The notes below the pieces were generated by a model that did no database searches, was not told where the DNA came from, and worked only from the letters and a program-made list of their open reading frames with translations. The position numbers were made by a program, and so were the translations under genes. From positions 26,982,707 to 27,046,706 of the forward strand of contig NC_019862.2 of NCBI RefSeq assembly GCF_002234675.1: DNA of 64,000 nt, written 5' to 3'. The DNA comes from Oryzias latipes. Lineage: Eukaryota > Chordata > Actinopteri > Beloniformes > Adrianichthyidae. Below are positions 1 to 11,944 of this stretch, piece after piece (positions within the stretch are counted from its first letter, which is position 1; every line of letters begins with the position of its first letter).

Positions 1-230
1 TTTTCTTCAGCTTTCTTCTACCGTTCAAAAACATGCTTCACATTCTGGTGGCTGCTCCGCTGCCGAACACTGACGCAAACCTCCCACCAGAGGCAGGGTG
101 GGGTGGGGTTCAGTGTCTTGCCCAAGGACACATCGACACATGGGTGTGCAAGGCGGGAATCAAACCTGCAATATTACGATCATGGGTCGACCGCCCTACT
201 GCTGCACCACGCCCCAAGAGTATTTAATTA
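1..230 (-). mobile_element. tRNA-derived SINE, minus orientation
   Basis: The reverse complement reads as a fish SINE. Its tRNA-like head has a B-box-like stretch (GGTTTGATTCCCGCC near 147-161), followed by the typical body that includes the revcomp of 'cttgcccaaggacacatcga' at about 118-137. It lies downstream of arhgap45. The open frame through it (33-227) is not a gene. Confidence 0.75.
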
Positions 231-1280
231 AAGAGAGCGAGTAGTGAAGAAAAAAAAAGTACAACAACCCAAACTTTATTCAACTTATGGCATTCACAAA
301 AAGTTTCAGGAAAGTACATGTCACAAGTCAAACTAATTCATTTGGACAGATTTTTGTGCGCTGTACCACAGAAAATCAAGTGGAGGTCATGACCACAACC
401 AGAATTAAGGTGCACCAAGTGGATTTTCTAATTTTGGATAAATTAAAAGGATTGTAAGTCCACCTTGTGATTCAAAAAGTACAGTAAGGGTCACTTAATT
501 GGCCCTGATTTAATTTTGATTCGTTAGATTTACAAATTTCTGACTGAGATGCACCACAAACCATAAAATATTTTTTTTCTTTTAAATCCCTGCTGACATT
601 ACCGTAGCTGCTAATACATTTGCAGCATTTAGAAAACCCTTTATGGTATGGACGTTTTTCTGTTCCATCAGATTCTGAATTTTTTTAAACATTTGAATTT
701 TATTTCAAAAAACTTTCATATTTATGGCACAGAGTGCCTTTTACTTTGAAAGGAAGTGATATCATGAAACTGTAAAAGGTTTTAAACCATTTCACATTTT
801 GTTGTCTTTCTGCCAAAAAACAACAGTTTACTTATATTATACAACAAAAATAAATACTAAATTTGTGCCTCATTTGTCTAAAGGGGGTGAAGTTTGTGAC
901 TCCTAATGGGTGGTTGTCAGAGAAAAATTGACCCGAATGGCAGTCCTCTGCTACAAAGCACAGTTATTTCTTCATACAGTGATACACACACTGAAGATGC
1001 TCGCATGTTGTCAACATCATGAACTGGAAGTTAGCCGTTTTCATGAGACCCATTCATGACCCAAGCATTGGCCTGTATCCAAGTTACAAATGACCTCTCC
1101 TCTTCTAGTGGTTTTTTTCCGTCATCTTTGTAAATGAAATATTTTTAGTTGGGATTCTCGTCACCATCTATAGCAGTTTGGGTTCGTTAAAGCTGGAGTC
1201 ACCGTCTGCGAAATTCTTTGGTTTCTTTTCAGTCTTAACTTTCGGTTTTCATGAATTTCAGAACAGAAACCTTTTCAAAA
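231..1280. other. AT-rich flank, no gene seen
   Basis: No coding exon or clear repeat is recognised. An AATAAA on the minus strand at 274-279 could serve a distal arhgap45 polyadenylation site, in which case this stretch would be 3' UTR. A closer signal also exists near 1291. Confidence 0.4.
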
Positions 1281-1708
1281 TAAGAGACTTTTATTAAAAT
1301 AGCTCAAACAGCCATATGAAGGAAACAACATGTATCAGAAACAATTACTCATTTTCAAAATTATGAAAAAGGTAGAAACAACATCCTCAAAGACTGATGG
1401 AGCCTCTTTTTCTCAACTGAGAAAGGGCCTTAAAACAAAAAGATCAAGACAAAGTACATCAATAATCATTATTAAAGTAAGAGTTTTGAAATGAAAGGAT
1501 CAAGTGCATCAAAGAGTATAAGACTTGCAGAGGTTTCACTGCCAGGTTAGCTCAACGCAGCTGCAAACAACCACACAGATGAAAACCTCAGAATCTGATC
1601 TGGAGGGTCAGAGCATTCTCTCCCTGTTGGGCTTTGGTACATCTAAAGTATAAAACACCACACAATCCTCTCATTCTCATCAACCGGACTCGTTCAACAG
1701 TCACAGCA
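1281..1708 (-). other. arhgap45: Probable arhgap45 3' UTR
   Basis: This stretch directly follows the stop codon (TGA at 1711-1709 on the minus strand). A minus-strand AATAAA lies at about 1291-1296 and would give a UTR of roughly 430 nt. The end is inferred from the signal only. Confidence 0.45.
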
Positions 1709-2332
1709 TCAGACAAACTCTGGCTCACTGTTACGCTTTCTGGTCAGGGCCAGTTTCTTTCCACACAGGCGTGTGAGCGCCGACAGACTCTGCGTGGGGG
1801 TCAGGGGCTGGTTGTTATTAGACTGGTTCACATTAAGCTCAGCCATGGAAGCTGTCAGATCCTGCTCTATGGGCACCTCCTCATCTGGGGGGGCGCTCTC
1901 TGGCAGAGCGGGGGGGTCTCCTTCCTCCGAGTTGTCCTGATCTTCCTGATATGGATCCTGATCCAGGCAGGGTTGGATGGCGGACTGGGCGGACAGATCC
2001 TCATTGTCCCAGAAAGTCAGCTGGTCGTCGTCCGTGCTAACTATGCTCTCCTGCTTAGTAAGACAGAAGACCCGGGTGCCGCTGTCATCCAGCTCCGAGT
2101 CAGAGTCCGGGAGCTGCTCGCTGGAGCCCAAAGAGCTTCCTGAACAGAAATGAAACAACAGCATTTAGAGTTCTCTATTGAAGATGGTAAGAATTCCAGG
2201 AAATTCTGATCTCCCTGAAGACAACGTACCGCATCCCTCCAGTTTGTCAGAGTCAGGCTTATTCTGCTCCTCTCTGCTGCTGTCCTCTTCTGCTGCAGAT
2301 GGGCTCTCCATCTTTTCACGTTCGATATTTTC
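1709..2332 (-). CDS. arhgap45: arhgap45 exons 23-24: acidic C-terminal tail
   Basis: Exon 23 (2230-2332) starts ENIEREKMESPSAAEED. The last exon (1709-2139) has GSSEQLPDSDSELDDSGTR, then VNQSNNNQPL, which matches the human FNTNQSNNVLQAPL region, and ends KRNSEPEFV before TGA. The last residues E-F-V fit a class III type PDZ ligand. The long plus-strand open frame over this exon (1634-2143) is its antisense shadow. Confidence 0.92.
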
Positions 2333-5300
2333 CTGAAGGGAGAAACAAATAAATGTGAATGACAATCTTTTCAGGGAGGAAAGAACCAAGCATAAAAATA
2401 AACGTGGTGCCTAAGCAGGACTGGCAGCTTGAATGTAAACCCGTCATTTCCATGTTTGGGTTCCCCTTCACCAGCTGATCAAATTGTCAGTAATTCCCAG
2501 CAACACTTTAGAAAACAATATTTTCCTTTTCTGGCCTTTGGTTTCTTCCATTCTTACCTGCTGAGCGGAGCTGGATTCAGGTTCAGACGGCTTGTTGGAG
2601 TGGGCTATTTTGCACTGAAAGATGGAGGAGTAAAAGACTATAAGGGCTTCCACTATGCGGGCCTGGTGGGGGTAATCCACCAGAGAAGACAGCGATATTG
2701 TTGCCCCCGTTGGACGGGGTCGTATCAGGGACGGCCCGAACACTATGCCCAGGTTACTGGGACTCATCTTGTTTTCTTCCTCCAACTCTGCGATTCTGAA
2801 AGGAGGATGAGATTTGTGAGCTGCTGTCAATCATCACCTTGTTACACCCGAAGGGCAGCTGAGGTCACTGACCTTCTCAGGTGGTGAATGATGTAGCGCA
2901 GCGTAGCAAAATTAGCCTTGGGCAGCTCCTTTAGGATCTCTTTAAGGCTGTCCACCAACGCCAGGACATCCGGGTCAGTGTCTGGGCCGAGGTCAATCAG
3001 CTCGGGTCCTCTGCTCACCGCCGGGTTGATGGCGCTTGGCTCAGACTCCTCCCCCTCACCATGCAGGCTCTCCTTTGCCATGCCCATGAGGGTGTTGTAC
3101 AGGCGGAAAGGCATGATGGGTTCTGGCAGCTGCAGAAGTAGGAGCATTAGTCCAGATTAGGCAAACACCACCTTCCATTCAACAGCTTTCAACTAACATT
3201 AAAACACTTTCAAATGATCTATTTATTATTTGGTTTTCTTTTAAGTTCTTTTTTTAAAAAGGTTTGTGGGGATCTTTGGGCCAGTAAACACTAATTAATC
3301 ATAGCCCAGATACATGAGGAATGGGACGCTTTTTTAAGGTTTAAAGCATTTTTTTTTAAATCTAATGTTTTTAGTTCTTCTTACCTGATATGTCAGTTTA
3401 CAGAGAGTAGTCTAAAGTTACCTTAAATTATTTTGGATGAGAACCAAGTAAAACCAGATTTCCTTAACTCATCTTCTGCCTTTTGAGGACATTTCTGTTT
3501 CAAGATTTTATTTTGGACAAAGTGTAACATTAAGCAAAGATTTTTAAAACATCCCATCATTAAAAAGATTTTAAACAGATTCCTTTTAGCTTTAAAAATC
3601 CCAGAAAAATCAATTGAGACATTAATACACATCTGCATAACTTTATCTACAAAGAATAATCTATAATGTACTGATTGTTTATTCTTTGTCTATTTGTAAT
3701 GGACACTTTTTTTGGTAGTAAATGTAGTACTGACTATTGAAAAGCTTTCCTACTGAATACAACATGGATTAACGTTGCTGCGCCTGTTAGGGATCCATTC
3801 ATCTGCATGATGACATTTGTGCACAATGTGTTTGCTGCTCATGGAACGTTTTGTCCTCCATGTTTTAGTGGTTGATAAAGTTTACTTTAAAAATCTTTTG
3901 GACAGATATTTGGACTAGATATAAGATATATCTTATTGCTCACACTTGTGATAATCTGCATCCGCAGAATAAAACAAAATGCATCATTCTAAAATTAAAA
4001 AAGCAAGTATATTATTTCTAATACCTGTTTGTCACTCTGTATTTATTAATTTGATTAAATTAATGTTTCACCATTAAAATAATTATTTATATAGACAATA
4101 ATTACTTACAAGTAGGATTCATGCCAAATTACAAACAGAAAAATATGAACTAAAAAAATGTGTATAAAAATGTTCACAGGGATAAATAATGGCTTAACTT
4201 TCCTCTTTCAGATTACAATAGATCAGCCAGTGATCAAAAGAAACACTTCATAAGATCTCCAGAATTACTCAAAATATATGGTTCATGCTTACATTAAAAG
4301 AAAGCAACGAGTTGGTGAAAATAAATACTTTTGTATAACTATGCCCTTACTGTCCATTTATCTGTTGTCATTACTTCCAGATGTGCGTTTAATCACGTGA
4401 GCGCTAAGCCTGTGTGGCTGTGTACGCACCTGTCTGAGGTAAAGCTTGAGGACGTTGCTGATGTCATGTGGCGAGCACTGGGACAGCTCCACCAGCTCCT
4501 TCCCATTCTCGAAGGCCTGGCACAGCTTCTCCACACGAGTCTTCACCCCATTCACTCTGTAAATCCCCTGTGAGGAGAAAGCAGCAGCTCAACCCCCACA
4601 TCTTCAACCAAATCAGCAGACAGAGAAACAACGTTCTTACCTTCATCTTGAGCGCGCGTCTCTCAATCTCCGAGATGCACTTGGTGATGATGAAGGGGAT
4701 GCAGTCACTGGCACAGCCGGCGACTTGAGCAAAGTCCCTGCCAAACAGCTGCAGGCGGCCCTGCAGCTTCTTGTGGCCACACTGGATGGCCAGAGTCTCC
4801 AGACAGCGCTTGTGACACGCCAGGAAACACTAAGAGCGGGGCAGAAAACCCAATAGAGCCCTCTCCAGTGACCAAAGAAGTGTACACAAAGAAACAGTCG
4901 AGTCTGTGCAAAACTGCAAGGAAATGCACAAGCAAGAAATCTACTAAAGGAAAAAAAGGGTTGAAGTGAAACTTGAAATAGAACCTGTTGCTCAGTGTTC
5001 AGACAGGAGACCTCTACCAAGACAAAACGTTTCTGAGGCCACCTAGTGTCAGATGGTGTCCACTACACCTAAATGTCTAAAAATTAAATTTAAAAAAGGC
5101 ATATTTTGTGGTTCAGTACAAACACTTTGACAAGGTTGTCCAACTTTCTACTGTAACGTTTCTCATAAAAAAATTATAAAACATTTAAATAGTTCCCCAA
5201 TATGAAAACGATAAGACTATTACGACATGAACTTTTTCTAATGTTTTCAGCTTTTACCAAACTGGTGAACCAATTCTGAACCACAAAGGAGTTTCTCCAG

Positions 5301-8300
5301 TGGAAGTATTGATGGTCAATGATCAACGGCTCTTTAGGTTGTTATGATGCATGTGTTCAGTCCGACATAGGTGAGAAAACTGAGGAAAACATTTGTTTTA
5401 GAAAATTCTGCATGACGTTGGTTTACAGCGTTTCCTCGCTGCATTACAGTTCACGCTCTAGTTGCTTACAGATTTTTTTTTTCGGAGCAGTTTTGCATGT
5501 TTTTTTTTTCCCAGCAACTCCCTGTCAAGAGAGAACAGATCGTTCTACTATTTGTTTTTTTTCACATGGCCTAAATTTGATAACATTTATTAGGATTATC
5601 TTTCAAGCGGCTGGATGGTTCAGTTGGCTGCATGCAGGACTGGCACATAGGAAACCAGGGTTTGATTCCAAGGTAGTGCAATGAGTTTAATTCAGTGACC
5701 CTTCATGCCACTGCCTAATTTTGTCTGAGTTTCCCTGTGCCAGTCCCCAGTACGGATAAAAACAGCGAAGGGCATCCGGCGTGAAACACTGCCAGTGACA
5801 GTTGATTTGACTGTGGCGCTCCCTGAAGGGATACACCAAAAGCTGTTCAGTTTCCTGATTGGCTGTTGATTTTAATCTCCTCTGTGCCGTGTCTCCTGAG
5901 CAGAATGCGTTCAGATTGCCAAATTTACATTCATGGATAGTGATCCGATCACAGGGGATGTGGCATTATACAAGTTCGCTTCCTCCTACTCCCTTTCAAG
6001 CAACCAATTAAACTCCTTAGTCAGGTTTCTATTCATGATTAAGAGAAAATTTGAATTATTTGCAAGAGCATTTGGATGTATGCGTATGTATTCACGACTA
6101 ATTATCCTAGGTTTGCCACATCTCTATATAGATGTATGTTTCTGGTTGGTTTAGGTTGCTTTTGTTTTTCCATTTGATTGCTTGAAATAAATAATTTCCT
6201 GATGATGCTGGCTTGCAACTGAAATCTATTTCTTACACAGGAGTCAAAGTGTTGCACCAGTAAAAACAAAAACAAAAACAAAAAAACTCACCTCCTCACA
6301 CTCCGCCCCTTGAAAGTAAACGTAGCTGTCGCACTCGCGACACTTGGAAGGCGCCCGAAGCTTCCTCAGTCTGTGGGTCTTGGCTGCTTTAGACAGGCCA
6401 ATGTTACGGAAAGGTCTGGTAGAGACGACCACATCTGGATCCATCCCGTTCATGTCTACATACAACAGGCTTAGTGACACACAAATAAAGAAGCGATGGC
6501 TGTTCTGATGACAAAATCTGAAAGCTTTACTTGTTTCGAATGAGGAGACGTTTCCGTCTTTCTCGTCTGCGTCTTCATCTGAAGACATCGTCCCAGTCGA
6601 TGACGTCCGAGCAATTTTTTCAATATCGCCTGAAACCAAAACTTGCTTTACAAAAAAAAAATGTATGACAAGCTCCTTACACTCACTTTTGAGCTACTGT
6701 AAATATAATAAAAATAATTTCTAGAACATTCTATTTTAAAGGGGAACACAAAGCTACATTCATACTTGTGCTGGCATTGAGGAAATCGATGCCTCCGTCT
6801 CCTCCAACACTGTCATTGCTGATTGTTGAACCCCATGATTTGTGTCCCTGTTCTGTTAACGCAGAGAATAAAAAACAAACAAAAACGTTTTAACATAAAA
6901 GCCCAAATTCTGGCAGAGGGGTTTTTTTTTTCCAGGAAAAAAGCAGCACGACGCATCACGTACTCTTGCGTTGAGCCTCCGCATTTCCAGATGAGGCCTC
7001 CACACTGATGACGGGGCACTCCGAGGGCGGGTCTGTGTTGAAACTGTCATTTCTGGGTCTGTGGCCATGCCTGTAATCGATTGTCTTTCATTCATCACAT
7101 TTTACAACAACATCATTGCAACCATTGTGTACAATTTGAGACATAATTTATACTGTCCTTTTTCTAAAGCTGACCGCTTAGTGTTACGACCGCACATCTG
7201 TAACTCTGATAAAGACCCTCTCCAGTCATCTTTTGTAAAGCGTTCTCAGTGGTCTATTAAATATGTTTATGCTGAGAAAAAAAACTGTTTTATTCTCTAG
7301 GACATAATTTCTGCAGAGCAACACACTTTTGTCAGAAATTCACCGCTGAGTTGTGGGCGGGACTGTTGACAAGGAATAACCCAACCCCACTTCCAGTTAT
7401 CCATCTGTTTTTGTGCTCTCTGGTTAGCATACAGCCTTTCACAACTCTGTCCTAACATTTTCTTTTGGTTTTTATGCTGCATGTGTTACATGATGGCGCC
7501 AAAAATGGCGAGCAACGTTGGAGTAATTCAGCTATACAGTTTTGAGTCAGATTACAGTTCAGACGAGGAAAACAAAGATGAACACGGATCTATTTGTCTG
7601 CAAGTGCATGCATCAGAATGGATCTTACGATGTTCCTGAGCTGGATGGCGAGTATGTCTCAAAGACGTAGTGGACAGTGGGCTGACCAGGCAGCTGCAGG
7701 TCTCGCACGTGGGCGGCGTACTGCTGGCCCGGGTCGTACAGTTTACTGCTCTCACACAGAGTCTGATAGTGGACTGGTAGAGCTACCGTCTGCATGTGCA
7801 TGAGCTGATAATACGAGATGGTTGCCTGCAGGAAAAAGTCAAATTTAACACACAAAAAGGGCTTTCTCGTCAAAACTGAGAAGTTTTCAGGTTGTCCTCA
7901 CCGAGCGGAGGGTCTGATCGCTCTGTTTGATGATGTCCTGCAACTGTCTCAGCACTGTGACCTTTGTGTGCTCCAGCTCCAGCTGTTGGGTGGTGGCGTC
8001 AGCTATGCAAGTGCGATAGGTGGCCTCTGCTTCGACCGCCTGCACAGACAGACACTCTTGATTCACTGCTCTCCTTTCTCTGTCTTTATCGCTCACGTTT
8101 TACCCACAATTTGATTGAACAAAAACTTCAAATCTGCAACAGACTGACAACCTGCCCAGGATGTACCCTGCCTATACCCATCAGTAGCTTGGATAGGCTC
8201 CAGCAACAATACGAACTCAGAAGAGATACGGTGGGTTTGGAAGATAGGTGGCTGCATTTAGATAAAGTTGCCTATTCCAACCTTGTTGCGAGCTTCTTCT

Positions 8301-11300
8301 TCCAGACGCTTCTTCTTCTCCACCGACTTTGCAGTAGACCCTGTTCCTTCCTCCTCAGCTCGGCAAGTTGCCGTTTTTGCTTTCTCGTACTCTTCACAAC
8401 GAGCCATGTAGGCCTGCTTGGCTTTCCGCAAGTTTGCCTCACATTCAAGCTGAAAACAGATAGCCACCCATGAAACCCATATTCTTAAGAAAAACACGAT
8501 GCAAATGCATGGATGGTGAAGTGAAGACAACAAAAACCTACTAGCTTTCTCCTAGCTCGAAACCAATTCTCCTTGATCTCCTTTCGCTTCTTCTCGTGCT
8601 CCTGCTTGCGCTGCGTCAGCGGCTGCTCGGCCAACGTTCATGCAAGGAACAAAAGATCAAGAGTTACAATGCTGCAGATGAATTCAAGAGCCAGGCTGAA
8701 GCTAAGGCTTTGGTGCATTTGCCTGGACAAAGGTTTGGCTTTGCAGGGTGTTGCTGGCTTGCTGCAGCCCCACGCTCTGCTCCTGGTCCTGCTCCAGAGC
8801 CAGAGAGTAGATGGAGAAAAGCGGCATGTGGGGCTGAGTGAGAGAGAGAAGACATTTTTGTCAAACACGTCAAAAATGGGAAAAGTCCATCTCTGAAGGT
8901 AAGTTGAAGGTTATTTACATGGGTTATGCTGTGCTTGCAGGACTGATATAACTTCTGGAGGCCTTTAGAAAACTCCATTTCTGGAAAAACAGAAGATCTG
9001 TTGTGACTCTGTGACCTCTCACAGTGCACACGCGCGGTCAGTCCACTTACCCAACGAAGTTCTCTTTTCCACGTAGCTTATCAAGTCCTTCATGTACTTG
9101 GCAGTGCTTTTGGCATAAAGAAGAGCTGAATCCACCCCTCCCTCACTGTGCTGAAGGATCACATCCACTTCCTCAACTCTGCCTGCGCATTGACACACCA
9201 ACATTCGTCAGTAAAAAGCTTAAAATGGCGACAGGCTGTTTTTTTTTGTCATAGCGGGAAGTTCACATCAAAAGCCTTGTAATTTATTCAAGTATTGTAG
9301 GGGTGTAGCCTTTTACGACGGAGTATTAGGGCCACCAAAAAAAAAAAAAAAAAAAAAAAGTTAAATTACGAGTTTTTATCTTGTAAATTTATGAGAAATA
9401 ACTCGTAAATTTACAAGATTTTAAGTGGAAGTGAGCATCATGCAGAGCAGCAGGTGAACGCCGCGCAGCAACAAAGCAGACCGACTAAACTCAGTTGAAC
9501 AGGTGAGCTGAATGAGCTTGAACGTTCCAAATATCTGGAAGTTCATTTTTTTGATTTACAATTTATTAAAGTTTTATTTATTGATGGTTGGTTTGCAGGA
9601 TCCCTGCAGCCCGATGAAGCCATCAGTGTCCCTGCAGCTTTCCACTTCAATCCTTTCTTCCTCCACCAAAAACAAGATCTCTACGTTTGTGTGACGCTTC
9701 CGTCTGAGGAGGAGGATCACTTTTTTGGCATTTTCAACGTTTTAATGCTAATATAATAGACTATTTTCATTCATCGTTGTTGTTTAATGATATAACGGGA
9801 CGTTTACTTCCGCATTGGTGTTCGGATCTGATGACAGGTTCATGACGTAAGGTGACAGATGAACTTCAGGGTTTGTGAATGAAAAGGAGAATAAAGGCTG
9901 CAGCGATCCTCTACACCCAAACGTGTCTCTGAGCTCCTTATTTTACAGATGAAACTCCGCTTTACTGACACCGAACCCCGGAAAGACGGCTCCACTGACA
10001 ATAATCTGATTTTGAGTCGCCAAAGGTTCAGAATCTCTTTGTTTTAAACCTATAATAATCCGGAAATAAAGCTTCACAAAAGCCTCCACATCTATCATCT
10101 TCAAGCGATGCTCCGATAAACGGAAAGATTCAGTGTTTTTTCCTTGTTAATCTATGACTTTTTTCTCGTAAATTTACGAGAAAAAAACTCGTAAACTTAC
10201 AACTTTTTTCTCGTAAATTTACTAGAAAAAAGTCGTAATTTTCCTTTTTTTTTTTTTTTGGTGGCCCTAAAACTCCGTTGTAGCCTTTAATCGACTTCAT
10301 CGATGAATTGATTTATATTTCTACCATCCAACCACATAAATCTGTCTTTGGAAGTTGTTAATATAATTGACCTATCCTGTTATAAAAATGTTTCAAAATT
10401 CAATGTATAAATAAGCTGCCCAAAGTGTCTCTACGGTTTAGTGACTTGTAACAATTAATGGAGCTAGAAAAGATTAAATACACTCTGTGGGGGCTCCAGA
10501 GTCAAATTTCTATCTGTGTGGGGCCTGATGCCATCATACTTTAATGAGCTCAAAACTGTTTCTAAGTAACAGATTCCAAGTACTCTCCTGTTAAGATATT
10601 TTGGTTTCTTGTGTCATTGTCACACTGAGCCTTAGTGGTGCATTCCTGCTTATTTCACTTGAAGTAATCATTTGTTTCATTTTTTGGACGCCCCTCCTGT
10701 TCTGTGGGGTGGGGTTCTGCTGTTTGTTTGTCTTGTTTAAAAAAAGGGGGAAAAAAAGAAAAGAGCATTGTTTGAATAACTTCTGACATTTGCTTTTGTT
10801 TCTGTACATGTTCTGTATTTCTGGTGCTCAATAAAAAAAGATTAAATTCTAAATTAAATTCATTGGCTATATCAATATTGGAAAATACTATATTTTCAGT
10901 CCAATGTAATGATTGGAATTCTGCAAAGACATACAGTGTGCCATGATGTATGCTAGAATGTTCTAATAATGTTCTGTTTGTATTATTTTATTGTGGAAAA
11001 ACAACAGTGGGCTGAACTTTAAACTAAATTCTTGTTTACTTGTGTGTACACATATTTAATTTACACTTGACTATCTAAAGAAGAACAAGGAATCTGGAAA
11101 ACATCCCCTTCACTGTTCAGTAACCAGGTGTTCATCTCTGAGACACTGGTTGAAGTTTTGGCTAAAGATCTTCTGGATCCATTTTAGTTTAATGAATCTA
11201 TCGTTCAAAACGAACCAAATCAACTACTAAGGAGTATTTCTTTACCGAGAAGGTAGGTCTAAGGGCAGGGATGCCCAGTTTAGATAATTCTGTTTAGTTA

Positions 11301-11908
11301 GTTCAGTTTAGAATTTTCCTATTAAATTCTATGCCTTCATGATCCTTTGATTTTGTGTTTACCTTACAATTACCGGTATGAATCCCATTGAGATGACTAT
11401 ATATGTATAAGACCTTTACCATAAAAGTTTCATGTCTTATGGTTTTTTTTTTCCAAACTATGAGCCTCTATTCTCTGTTCAGAGAATTTAAAAGCTGCTA
11501 AATAAGGAGTCAAAAAAGGATTACTGTTGCATTACTGCTAAAACCAGATATTTGAGCTTTGTAAAATGACTGTAAACTGTCCAGACTCAGGTGGTGCTGC
11601 CTACCCAGGTCCTGCAGGTCATTCTTAAAGTGTCCACCGTCCCCTCCCTGGCCTCCTGCTGCTGCATATAAATTCTCCATTGACTGTCAAACACAAAAAT
11701 GATTCATAACAGATTCAAAGGGGATTTTTTTTCTCCACCATTCAGAGGAAAGCAGGAAACTGAAATATCTCTCTGTAAAGTATTTATGATGAAGTTGGTA
11801 AATGGAGGTGGGGGGAACCTCACCCTGCTCTTCTCAGTCGGCAGCAGAGAGAGCAGCGTGCTGCTGTCCACCTCTCCCATCAGCAGCTCTGAAACGCTGA
11901 GAGAAAAA

Positions 11909-11944
<36 letters not shown>

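Noticed and set aside
1634..2143. Plus-strand open frame of 169 codons
   Set aside because: It is exactly antisense to the last arhgap45 exon, whose protein is conserved. No independent support.
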